DNA of 37,009 bases. It comes from Amycolatopsis sacchari. Its GTDB lineage: Bacteria; Actinomycetota; Actinomycetes; Mycobacteriales; Pseudonocardiaceae. Both the position numbers and the translations under genes were made by a program. Where the stretch lies: NCBI RefSeq assembly GCF_900114035.1, contig NZ_FORP01000041.1, positions 1 to 37,009 on the forward strand. Direction: 5' to 3'. Shown piece after piece: positions 16,112 through 23,856 of this stretch (positions are counted from its first letter, which is position 1; each line of letters opens with the position of its first letter). The notes below the pieces were generated by a model. The model ran no database searches and was not told the DNA's origin. It worked only from the letters and a program-made list of their open reading frames with translations.

Positions 16112-18162
16112 CCATCACAGAAGAAAAACCCGCGCCCGTGCAGGAAACGGGCGGCCGCGTCGCCGGGGGTGTGTTCAGTCCGCGGCAGCTGCTGGTGTCG
16201 CTGCCCGAGGCGGTGCGCAAGCTCAACCCCCGCCACCAGGTGCACAACCCCGTGATGTTCGTGGTGTGGGTCGGTTCCGCGCTGAGCACCGTGTTCGCGA
16301 TCGCGGACCCGAGCGTGTTCACCGTCCTCGTGGCGCTGTGGCTGTGGTTCACCGTGGTGTTCGCCAACCTCGCCGAGGCCGTAGCGGAAGGGCGGGGCAA
16401 GGCGCAGGCGGAAACGTTGCGGCGCACCAAGAAGGAGACCGTCGCGCGGCGGCTCACCACTGCCGGTGCCGAGGAGCGCGTGCCCGGGGTCGAGCTGAGG
16501 ATCGGTGACCTGGTCGTCGTCGAGGCGGGGGAGACGATCCCGGGCGACGGCGACGTGGTCGAAGGGATCGCGACCGTCGACGAGTCGGCGATCACCGGCG
16601 AGTCCGCGCCGGTGATCCGCGAGTCCGGCGGCGACCGCTCGGCCGTCACCGGCGGTACGACCGTGTTGTCCGACCGGATCGTCGTCAAGATCACGACGAA
16701 GCCCGGCGAGACGTTCGTGGACCGGATGATCGCGCTGGTGGAAGGCGCTTCCCGGCAGAAGACACCGAACGAGATCGCGTTGACGATCCTGCTGTCGACG
16801 CTCACGATCATCTTCCTGCTCGCCGTGGTGGCGCTGCAGCCGATGGCCGGGTACTCGGGCAGCCAGCAGTCGGTGATTGTGCTGACGGCGTTGCTGGTGT
16901 GCCTGATCCCGACCACGATCGGCGCGCTGCTGTCGGCGATCGGCATCGCCGGGATGGACCGGCTGGTGCAGCGCAACGTGCTCGCCACGTCCGGCCGAGC
17001 GGTCGAGGCCGCCGGTGACGTGTCCACGCTGCTGCTCGACAAGACGGGCACGATCACCTTCGGCAACCGCAGGGCGACCGAGCTGATCCCCGTGGGCGGC
17101 GCGAGCCGTGACGCGCTGGTCGAGGCGGCGCGGCTGTCCAGCCTCGCCGACGGCACGCCGGAAGGCCGCAGCATCGTCGAACTGACCGGGCCCGCCACCG
17201 GTGAGCCGGGCGGCGAGTTCGTCCCGTTCACCGCGCAGACCCGGATGAGCGGGATCGACCTGCCGGGACGCCAGATCCGCAAGGGTGCCGCGGGCGCGGT
17301 GCGGGCGTGGGTGCGGGAGCAGGGCGGTGACTTCCCCGACGAGGCCGACCGCGTGGCCGACGAGATCGGTCAGCAGGGCGGCACGCCGCTCGTCGTGGCC
17401 GAGGTCTCGGGCGGGAGGGCGTTCGTGCACGGCGTCATCCGGCTGTCGGACGTCGTGAAGCCCGGCATGCGCGAGCGGTTCGGCGAGCTGCGGGCGATGG
17501 GCATCAAGACGGTGATGATCACCGGCGACAACCCGCTCACCGCACGCGCCATCGCGGAGGACGCCGGGGTCGACGACTACCTCGCCGAGGCCAAGCCCGA
17601 GGACAAGATGGCCCTGATCCACAAGGAGCAGGAGGGCGGGCGGCTCGTCGCGATGACCGGTGACGGCACGAACGACGCGCCCGCGCTGGCCGCGTCCGAC
17701 GTCGGCGTCGCGATGAACACCGGCACCATGGCGGCCAAGGAGGCCGGCAACATGGTCGACCTCGACTCCGACCCGACGAAGCTCATCGAGATCGTCGAGA
17801 TCGGCAAGCAGCTGCTCATCACACGCGGGGCGCTCACCACGTTCTCCATCGCCAACGACCTCGCGAAGTACTTCGCGATCCTCCCGGCGATGTTCGTGGC
17901 GATCTTCCCGCAGCTGGCGGGGCTGAACATCCTGCACCTGCACTCGCCGGAGTCGGCGATCCTGTCCGCGGTGATCTTCAACGCGCTGATCATCGTGGTG
18001 CTCATCCCGCTCGCGCTGCGGGGCGTGCGGTACAAGCCGTCGAGCGCGTCCTCGCTGCTGCGGCGGAACCTCCTCGTGTACGGGGTCGGCGGCATCGTGA
18101 CGCCGTTCCTCGGCATCTGGCTCGTGGACCTCGTGGTCCGCTTCATACCGGGAATCGGGTAG
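16108..18162 (+). CDS. kdpB: Potassium-transporting P-type ATPase subunit KdpB
   Basis: 684-aa P-type ATPase that powers high-affinity K+ uptake. The phosphorylated aspartate is D311 in [10 protein letters not shown]. The actuator motif TGES is at 163-166; S166 corresponds to E. coli Ser162, whose phosphorylation inhibits the pump. [21 protein letters not shown] and [21 protein letters not shown] are the hinge motifs. The start is GTG 16108 (VTITEEK), a 4-bp overlap with kdpA. The in-frame sequence upstream belongs to kdpA in another frame. Complete and of normal length. Confidence 0.97.
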   Translation: MTITEEKPAPVQETGGRVAGGVFSPRQLLVSLPEAVRKLNPRHQVHNPVMFVVWVGSALSTVFAIADPSVFTVLVALWLWFTVVFANLAEAVAEGRGKAQAETLRRTKKETVARRLTTAGAEERVPGVELRIGDLVVVEAGETIPGDGDVVEGIATVDESAITGESAPVIRESGGDRSAVTGGTTVLSDRIVVKITTKPGETFVDRMIALVEGASRQKTPNEIALTILLSTLTIIFLLAVVALQPMAGYSGSQQSVIVLTALLVCLIPTTIGALLSAIGIAGMDRLVQRNVLATSGRAVEAAGDVSTLLLDKTGTITFGNRRATELIPVGGASRDALVEAARLSSLADGTPEGRSIVELTGPATGEPGGEFVPFTAQTRMSGIDLPGRQIRKGAAGAVRAWVREQGGDFPDEADRVADEIGQQGGTPLVVAEVSGGRAFVHGVIRLSDVVKPGMRERFGELRAMGIKTVMITGDNPLTARAIAEDAGVDDYLAEAKPEDKMALIHKEQEGGRLVAMTGDGTNDAPALAASDVGVAMNTGTMAAKEAGNMVDLDSDPTKLIEIVEIGKQLLITRGALTTFSIANDLAKYFAILPAMFVAIFPQLAGLNILHLHSPESAILSAVIFNALIIVVLIPLALRGVRYKPSSASSLLRRNLLVYGVGGIVTPFLGIWLVDLVVRFIPGIG

Positions 18163-18167
18163 TGCTC

Positions 18168-18752
18168 ATGAAGGTCTGGTTCAAGCAGATGGGCGCGGGA
18201 CTGCGCGTGCTGCTGGTGTTCACGGTGCTGCTGGGGGTGGTCTACCCCCTCGGCGTGTGGGCGGTGTCCCGGATCCCGGGCCTGGAGGCACGCGCGGAGG
18301 GCTCGGTCGTGACCGTCGACGGGAAGGCGGTGGGGTCCTCGCTCATCGGGATCGACCCGGTGCCCGCCGACCCCGCGCGGGACCCGTACTTCCACACGCG
18401 GCCGTCGGCGACGGGCGACCCGTCGACGTCGGGCGGCTCGAACCTGGGCGGCTTCAGCGACAAGCTGGTCCAGCAGGTCCAGGAGCGGAAGGCCACCATC
18501 GCCCAGCGGGAGGGCGTCTCGCCGGACGCGGTGCCCGCGGACGCCGTGACGGCTTCGGGGTCGGGCGTCGATCCGACGATCAGCGTGGCCTACGCCGAGC
18601 TGCAGGTCCCGCGCGTCGCCCGCGTGACGGGGCTGCCCGAGGCGCAGGTGCTGGAACTCGTGCGGCAGCACACGACCGGCTACGGCATCGGCGTGCCCGG
18701 GGTGAACGTCCTGGAACTCAACCTCGCCGTGGCCGCCGCGGAGGCACACTGA
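18168..18752 (+). CDS. kdpC: Potassium-transporting ATPase subunit KdpC
   Basis: 194-aa subunit with one N-terminal membrane helix (~12-35: LLVFTVLLGVVYPLGVWAVS) and a periplasm-side domain. DPYFHTRPSATGDPSTSGGSNLG and the C-terminal HTTGYGIGVPGVNVLELNL segments are typical of KdpC, each conserved in the family. The ATG at 18168 has GGG about 8 bases upstream; the GTG at 18162, which overlaps the kdpB stop, is an alternative adding two residues. It acts with KdpFAB, possibly as a catalytic chaperone for ATP binding. Confidence 0.95.
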   Translation: MKVWFKQMGAGLRVLLVFTVLLGVVYPLGVWAVSRIPGLEARAEGSVVTVDGKAVGSSLIGIDPVPADPARDPYFHTRPSATGDPSTSGGSNLGGFSDKLVQQVQERKATIAQREGVSPDAVPADAVTASGSGVDPTISVAYAELQVPRVARVTGLPEAQVLELVRQHTTGYGIGVPGVNVLELNLAVAAAEAH

Positions 18753-18756
18753 GGAC

Positions 18757-21276
18757 GTGGACGAACAACAGGAGCGGCCGCGCCGGGGTGAACTGCGCAT
18801 CTACCTCGGCGCGGCTCCTGGCGTCGGCAAGACCTTCGCCATGCTCGGCGAGGCGTGGCGCCGCAAGGAACGCGGCACCGACGTCGTGGTCGGGCTCGTC
18901 GAGACGCACGGTCGGAAGAAGACCGCCCAGCTGCTCGACGGCATGGAGGTCGTGCCGCGCCGCCGCGGCGTCTACCGGGGCAGCGAGTTCACCGAGATGG
19001 ACGTCGAGGCCGTCCTCGCCCGCGCCCCCGAAGTGGCCATTGTGGACGAACTCGCGCACACGAACATCCCGGGTTCCCGGCACGAGAAGCGCTGGCAGGA
19101 CGTGGAGGAGCTGCTGGAGGCGGGCATCGACGTGCTGTCCACGGTGAACGTGCAGCACCTGCAGAGCCTCAACGACGTGGTGGAGAAGATCACCGGCGTG
19201 CCGCAGCAGGAGACGGTGCCGGACGAGGTGGTGCGCAAGGCCGAGCAGGTCGAGCTGGTCGACATCACGCCGGAGGCGCTGCGGCGGCGCCTCGCCCACG
19301 GCAACGTGTACCCGGCGGAGCGCATCGACGCGGCGCTGAGCAACTACTTTCGGCCGGGCAACCTGACCGCGTTGCGGGAGCTGGCGCTGCTGTGGGTCGC
19401 CGACCAGGTGGACGTGGCGCTCCAGCGGTACCGCGCCCAGCAGCGCATCACGGACACGTGGGAGACGCGGGAGCGCGTCGTCGTGTCGGTGACCGGCGGG
19501 CCGGAGAGCGAGACGCTGATCCAGCGCGGCAGCCGGATCGCGGCGCGGGCGGGTGCGGAGCTGCTGGTGGTGCACGTCCTGCGGGGCGACGGGCTGACCG
19601 GTGTCGGCCCGGCCGAGATGGGGCGCTTCCGCAAGCTCGCCGAGGACCTGGGCGCGACATTCCACACCGTGGTCGGGGACGACGTGCCCACTGCGTTGCT
19701 CGACTTCGCCCGCGGGGTGAACGCGACGCAGCTCGTGCTCGGCACGTCGCGCCGGTCGCGGCTGGCGAGGCTGTTCGACCAGGGCATCGGCGCGACGGTG
19801 GTGCAGCGGTCGGGTGCCATCGACGTGCACATGGTGACGCACGAGGAGGCGGGCGGGCGGTTGCGGAAACTGGTCAACCGCAGCCCGATCGCGGCTTCGC
19901 GGCGGGTGTCGGGCTGGGTGCTCGCGCTGCTGCTGCCCGCGGTGGCCACGGCCATCGGCGCGCTGCTGCGCAGGGAACTCGACTTCTCCACCGACGTCGT
20001 GGACTACTTCCTCGCCACCGTGCTGGTGGCGCTGGTCGGCGGGCTCGGGCCGGCGCTGCTCGCGGCGTTCCTGTCGGCCGGGCTGCTGAACTTCTTCTTC
20101 ACCGAGCCCTTCTACACGCTGACCGTGCACGCGCAGAGCAACGTGATCACGCTCGTGGCGATGGTCGTCGTCGGCGTGCTGGTGGCGCTCGTCGTGGACA
20201 CCGCCGCGCGGCAGGGGAAACTGGCGGCGCAGGCGCGGACGGAGGCCTCGCTGCTGGCGTCGTACGCGAAGACGGTGCTGACCAACACGGCGCCGTTGCC
20301 GCGGTTGCTGGAGAAGGTGCGGGAGAACTTCGGGCTGGAGGCCGTCAGCCTGGTCGAGAAGCGGGATGGCGTGTGGCACCGCGTGGAGGAGTGCGGCCCG
20401 AACCCGTGCGGCGAGCCCGACGAGGCCGATGTGGACGTTCCGGTGACGGCCGATGTGCACCTGACGTTGCGCGGCAGGGCCTTGCCCGCGGCGGACCGCC
20501 GGGTGCTGGAGGCGGCGGCCGGGCAGGCGTTGCTCGCGTTGCGGCAGCAGCGCCTGGCGGCGGCGACGGCGCGGGCGGAGCGCAAGGCGGAGGCGACGGA
20601 GCTGCGGACGGCGTTGCTGTCGGCGCTGGGGCACGACCTGCGCACGCCCCTGACCTCGATCAAGGCGTCGATCGGGAGCCTGCGGGCGCAGGACATCGAG
20701 CTTTCGCCGGAGGACACGGAGGAGTTGCTGGCCACGGCGGAGGAGTCGACGGACCGGCTCGCGGGTCTGGTGGACAACCTGCTGGACTCCTCCCGCCTCG
20801 CGACGGGCGCCGTGCGGCCGCAGCTGCGCCCGGTCGGGTACGACGACGTGGTGGCGCACGCCCTGTCTACTGTGGACAATTCGGAGTCGGTGGTGGTGTC
20901 GGTCGACGCGCGCCTGCCCGCGGTGCTGGCGGACCCGGGGTTGCTGGAACGGGTGGTGGCGAACGTGATCGACAACGCGCTGCGGCACGGGCGCGGTCCG
21001 GAGCCGGTGCAGGTGCGGGCGAGCACGCACGCCGAGTACGTGGAGCTGCGGGTCATCGACCACGGGCGAGGGCTGAAGAAGGGCGCGAGCGATTCGGCGT
21101 TCGCGCCGTTCCAGCGGTTGGGGGACAGGGACAACACGCCGGGGATCGGGCTGGGCCTGTCGGTGGCGAAGGGGTTCACCGAGGCGATGGGTGGCACGAT
21201 CAGGGCGGAGGACACGCCGGGTGGCGGGCTGACGGTGGTCGTCTCGCTGCCGGCCGCGCGGGAGGGGCAGCGATGA
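18757..21276 (+). CDS. kdpD: Sensor histidine kinase KdpD
   Basis: 839-aa membrane sensor of K+ limitation and osmotic stress. The N-terminal KdpD domain has Walker A GAAPGVGKT (18-26) and VAIVDELAHTN as Walker B. A universal-stress-protein-like domain follows (~240-370). Four membrane helices lie in ~385-480, then a GAF-like region. The kinase core has H626 in LGHDLRTPLTS, N740 in NVIDNALRHG and GIGLGLSVAKGFTEAMGG. GTG 18757 lies 4 bp after kdpC. The end overlaps kdpE by ATGA. Complete; full-length KdpD architecture, unlike the short KdpD of some bacteria. Confidence 0.96.
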   Translation: MDEQQERPRRGELRIYLGAAPGVGKTFAMLGEAWRRKERGTDVVVGLVETHGRKKTAQLLDGMEVVPRRRGVYRGSEFTEMDVEAVLARAPEVAIVDELAHTNIPGSRHEKRWQDVEELLEAGIDVLSTVNVQHLQSLNDVVEKITGVPQQETVPDEVVRKAEQVELVDITPEALRRRLAHGNVYPAERIDAALSNYFRPGNLTALRELALLWVADQVDVALQRYRAQQRITDTWETRERVVVSVTGGPESETLIQRGSRIAARAGAELLVVHVLRGDGLTGVGPAEMGRFRKLAEDLGATFHTVVGDDVPTALLDFARGVNATQLVLGTSRRSRLARLFDQGIGATVVQRSGAIDVHMVTHEEAGGRLRKLVNRSPIAASRRVSGWVLALLLPAVATAIGALLRRELDFSTDVVDYFLATVLVALVGGLGPALLAAFLSAGLLNFFFTEPFYTLTVHAQSNVITLVAMVVVGVLVALVVDTAARQGKLAAQARTEASLLASYAKTVLTNTAPLPRLLEKVRENFGLEAVSLVEKRDGVWHRVEECGPNPCGEPDEADVDVPVTADVHLTLRGRALPAADRRVLEAAAGQALLALRQQRLAAATARAERKAEATELRTALLSALGHDLRTPLTSIKASIGSLRAQDIELSPEDTEELLATAEESTDRLAGLVDNLLDSSRLATGAVRPQLRPVGYDDVVAHALSTVDNSESVVVSVDARLPAVLADPGLLERVVANVIDNALRHGRGPEPVQVRASTHAEYVELRVIDHGRGLKKGASDSAFAPFQRLGDRDNTPGIGLGLSVAKGFTEAMGGTIRAEDTPGGGLTVVVSLPAAREGQR

Positions 21277-21962
21277 CGGCGGCGAAGGTACTGGTGGTCG
21301 ACGACGAGCCGCAGATCGTGCGGGCGTTGCGGATCAACCTCGCGGCGAGGGGCTACCAGGTGATCACGGCGCACGACGGCGCGGCGGCGCTGCGGGCGGT
21401 CGCGGATACCAAGCCTGATGTGGTGATACTGGACCTCGGGTTGCCGGACATGGACGGCAACGAGGTGATCGCGGGCCTGCGTGGCTGGACGACGGTGCCG
21501 ATCATCGTCCTCTCGGCCCGCAGCGATTCACCGGACAAGGTGCAGGCACTGGACGCGGGCGCGGACGATTACGTGACCAAGCCGTTCGGGATGGACGAAC
21601 TCCTGGCGCGGTTGAGAGCGGCCGTCCGGCGATCAGCGGTGTCCACATCGGACGAAGTGGAGGCCGTGGTGAAAACCGAGGCGTTCACGGTCGATTTGGT
21701 GGCGAAGAAGGCGGAACGCGATGGTCAGGAGGTGCACCTGACCAAGACCGAGTGGGGCGTGCTGGAGCTGCTGGTGCGCAACCGGGGCAGGCTGGTGTCG
21801 CAGAAGCAGCTGCTGAGGGAAGTCTGGGGCCCGACGTACGAGAACGAGACCCACTACCTGAGGGTCTACCTGGCCCAACTCAGGCGAAAACTGGAACGGG
21901 AACCAAGCCGCCCCAAACACCTGCTCACAGAACCGGGCATGGGCTACAGATTCGAAAACTAA
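21273..21962 (+). CDS. kdpE: Response regulator KdpE
   Basis: 229-aa OmpR/PhoB-type regulator that activates kdpFABC when phosphorylated by KdpD. The receiver domain has D10/D11, phosphoacceptor D54 (VILDLGLPDMDG) and the Lys in DDYVTKPFGMDELLARL. The winged-helix DNA-binding domain (~130-229) ends GPTYENETHYLRVYLAQLRRKL and LLTEPGMGYRF. The ATG at 21273 overlaps the kdpD stop by 4 bp. It ends the seven-gene operon and is followed by the second intergenic module. Confidence 0.96.
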   Translation: MTAAKVLVVDDEPQIVRALRINLAARGYQVITAHDGAAALRAVADTKPDVVILDLGLPDMDGNEVIAGLRGWTTVPIIVLSARSDSPDKVQALDAGADDYVTKPFGMDELLARLRAAVRRSAVSTSDEVEAVVKTEAFTVDLVAKKAERDGQEVHLTKTEWGVLELLVRNRGRLVSQKQLLREVWGPTYENETHYLRVYLAQLRRKLEREPSRPKHLLTEPGMGYRFEN

Positions 21963-21991
21963 GAAACCGCGCCGCACCACCCACACACCGC

Positions 21992-22020
21992 ACCCGGCGA
22001 CGCGAACGCGAGCGGCCCCA
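21992..22020 (+). repeat. 29-bp 3'-end repeat after kdpE
   Basis: Begins ACCCGGCGACGCGAACG and ends GCGGCCCCA. Exact reverse complement of 137-165. It lies 29 bp past the kdpE stop and just before the hairpin at 22030. Confidence 0.8.
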
Positions 22021-22029
22021 CGCCCCGCT

Positions 22030-22087
22030 CCTCCCCCGCCTCGATCCCCAGCTGCTGAACAATCAAGGGGATGGGGCGGGGGAGGGG
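22030..22087. terminator. Terminator-like hairpin after kdpE
   Basis: The C-rich arm 22030-22049 pairs with G-rich 22067-22087 around the loop AGCTGCTGAACAATCAA, with one small internal loop. It is the counterpart of 10743-10788; the loops share GCTG...GAACA.TCAA. GGGCCGCTCGAGCAGGGCG (22086-22104) follows, as in copy 1. It lies between convergent genes. The gap 21963-22641 contains only this module. Confidence 0.55.
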
Positions 22088-22160
22088 CCGCTCGAGCAGG
22101 GCGGCCACGCCCGGTGGACCCCGGTGCCTGGGCTCTCAGGCGACCAGGGAAAAAAGAAAC

Positions 22161-22418
22161 GCCTCGCCGGCGGGCAATACCGCTAAGTTTAGGCGAGTTT
22201 CCGCAGCTCAGAGGCGTTTGGAGGCGTCGCCCACAGAGCGGTCACACCCCGACAGAACAGTTGCCTCAATTGAAGATTCCCCTCAACCGCAACGGCGACT
22301 GTCTCAAGTGGAGAACCGCCTAACCGGCGGGAACGACTGAACAGAGCCTCCGGTAACGCCCTGACCAGGTAAAACGTACTAACTTAGCGGTATTGGCCGG
22401 CGGGCAGGCTCCAGGATG
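22161..22418. repeat. 258-bp element, copy 2
   Basis: Base-for-base identical to 10871-11128, same orientation, with offset 11,290 bp. The terminal inverted repeats lie at 22175-22189 and 22381-22395, with the same GCCGGCGGG directly outside each end. Flanking sequence on both sides is homologous to copy 1 but carries substitutions and indels, so the perfect identity is limited to the element. Confidence 0.85.
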
Positions 22419-22457
22419 TTGGGGGCCCAAAGGGATCTCACCTTTGGGTGGGTGGGC

Positions 22458-22611
22458 GAGTTGAGTGATCATCCCGTCGCCTGCGGTTTGTGCATATCAC
22501 TTTGACCCAGAGCCGCAAGCTTTGGTCTTTCGGCCGCCGGTCCCGGCGCATGTTGCGGCCCTGGCTCAAAGTGATCCACCGGTATCAGGCGACGGGATGA
22601 TCAGCCAACTC
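22458..22611. repeat. Long palindrome, copy 2, with a second hairpin nested in its loop
   Basis: Outer arms 22458-22483 and 22586-22611 match at 24 of 26 positions. The loop is 102 nt, against 24 nt in copy 1. It contains an inner inverted repeat: ATCACTTTGA... at 22496-22516 pairs with ...TCAAAGTGAT at 22555-22575 (19 of 21). Aligning the two copies puts the extra ~78 bp between TATC and CCGGT of the loop, so it looks like an insertion of a different small palindrome. Confidence 0.8.
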
Positions 22612-22641
22612 TCGGGGTGGCTGTGCTCGGGCCTACGGCCC

Positions 22642-23319
22642 TCACCCCTGCCCGGAAGTCTCCGAACCGCCACTGGACGAGGAGCTGTCCGGGGTGCTCG
22701 TCGTCGTGCTGGTCGAGCTGCTCGCGGGCGGCTCGGACGAGCTGCTGCTCGGCGTCGTGGAGTGCGTGGGGCTGCTGGAACTGCTCGTCGGCGAGCTGCT
22801 GGACGGCCCGCTCGTCGGCGGCTTGGTCGACGTGTCGTCACGCGGGGGGCTCGTCGGGTCCGTCGGGGTGATCGGGTTCGTCGGGGGGATCTGCGTGCCC
22901 GGCGGGATGTACGTGCCGGGTGGGATCGGGGTGCCGGGCGGCAGGACGACGGGGTTCGCACCGGAGCCGGGGGCCGGGAGGATCGTCACGACGGGCTTGC
23001 CGTCCGGGCCGACCGTGACGACCGCCGTCGGGGACGTCGCCGGGTCGGGCTGGGCGGAACCGGCGACCGTCAGTGTGCCCGGCACTGGGTTGCCCGGGAT
23101 CAGCTGCGGGCCGGACGACGAGTTCGCGTTGCCGGCCTTCAGATCACCGCCGGCGACGATCGACGGTGACGACAGCTCCGCGATGCCGCCGAAAGCCGTG
23201 GCGAGCACGACCCCGCTGACCGCCAGCAGGACGTATCCGCTGCGCTTGGTCCGAGACGCGGAATCGCGTGGGGGCGCCACTTCGGCGCGCTGACCCGAAC
23301 GTGACCCGGACTGGGTCAT
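22642..23319 (-). CDS. Ser/Thr/Pro-rich single-pass membrane protein of unknown function
   Basis: 225 aa. A short basic cytosolic N-terminus (1-27) precedes one membrane helix (~28-47, GYVLLAVSGVVLATAFGGIA). The extracytoplasmic part has a Pro/Gly stretch with PPGT repeats (PPGTPIPPGTYIPPGTQIPP, ~123-142) and then a ~80-residue tail made almost only of Ser, Thr and Pro. This resembles a wall-spanning stalk and may be O-glycosylated, by inference. There is no catalytic domain and no LPXTG. ATG 23319 has AAGGAG upstream. It is divergent from acyP. Its TGA lies in the module segment shared with the DUF3072 gene. Confidence 0.75.
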   Translation of the reverse strand: MTQSGSRSGQRAEVAPPRDSASRTKRSGYVLLAVSGVVLATAFGGIAELSSPSIVAGGDLKAGNANSSSGPQLIPGNPVPGTLTVAGSAQPDPATSPTAVVTVGPDGKPVVTILPAPGSGANPVVLPPGTPIPPGTYIPPGTQIPPTNPITPTDPTSPPRDDTSTKPPTSGPSSSSPTSSSSSPTHSTTPSSSSSEPPASSSTSTTTSTPDSSSSSGGSETSGQG

Positions 23320-23407
23320 GGTGGCTCCTTGCTGAGAGATCTCGGCTTGTCCTGCCCGGGCGGAGTAGCCCAGGCGGGTGGACGCGACGGGCAGGTTAGC
23401 ACCGACG

Positions 23408-23445
23408 GTTAACGGAGTGCGAGCTGCGCGGCGCTCACCGTTAAC
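23408..23445. promoter_or_regulatory. Paired GTTAAC sites between the Ser-rich gene and acyP
   Basis: GTTAACGG (23408-23415) and CCGTTAAC (23438-23445) form an 8-bp inverted repeat with a 22-bp spacer. Their centres are about three helical turns apart, as for a dimer-of-dimers operator. It lies in the 162-bp divergent gap. The binding protein is unknown. Confidence 0.4.
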
Positions 23446-23481
23446 TGTCCGCAGTCATTTCGGTGCGGCACGATGGGAGCC

Positions 23482-23769
23482 GTGACTGCGGAACAGGAAG
23501 CGGTGCGGCTCACCGCGTGGGTCAGCGGCCGGGTGCAGGGTGTCGGTTTTCGCTGGTGGACCCGGTGCCGCGCGCTCGAACTGGGCTTGGTGGGCAGCGC
23601 GGCGAACCTGCCGGACGGACGCGTCGAGGTCGTCGCGGAGGGGCCCAAGGATCACTGTGAGCAGCTTGTCGTCGCGCTCCGTTCGTCATCCTCACCCGGA
23701 AGTGTGGATCAGGTGGTCGAGCACTGGTCGCCCGCCCGAGGGGGCCTGACCGGCTTCGCGGAGAAGTGA
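23482..23769 (+). CDS. acyP: Acylphosphatase
   Basis: 95-aa cytosolic enzyme that hydrolyses acyl phosphates. The P-loop GRVQGVGFRWW holds the phosphate-binding Arg, and the catalytic Asn lies in SAANLPDGRVEVVAEG. Both signatures are intact. GTG 23482 is chosen because the core starts soon after. An ATG at 23473 would add three residues. Neither has a well-spaced Shine-Dalgarno. It is 87 bp upstream of smc, the usual actinobacterial arrangement. Confidence 0.93.
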   Translation: MTAEQEAVRLTAWVSGRVQGVGFRWWTRCRALELGLVGSAANLPDGRVEVVAEGPKDHCEQLVVALRSSSSPGSVDQVVEHWSPARGGLTGFAEK

Positions 23770-23804
23770 CGCCGCGCCTCCCGCAGCCGCCGTCCGCGCC
23801 TCGG

Positions 23805-23810
23805 TAGACT
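23805..23810 (+). promoter_or_regulatory. Possible -10 element for smc
   Basis: TAGACT fits the actinobacterial -10 pattern and lies 46 bp before the smc GTG. GGAGGGG at 23839-23845 would be the Shine-Dalgarno. No clear -35. Confidence 0.35.
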
Positions 23811-23856
23811 CAACCGACCGGCAGAGGTTCGCAGCACCGGAGGGGTCCCCGCCAAC

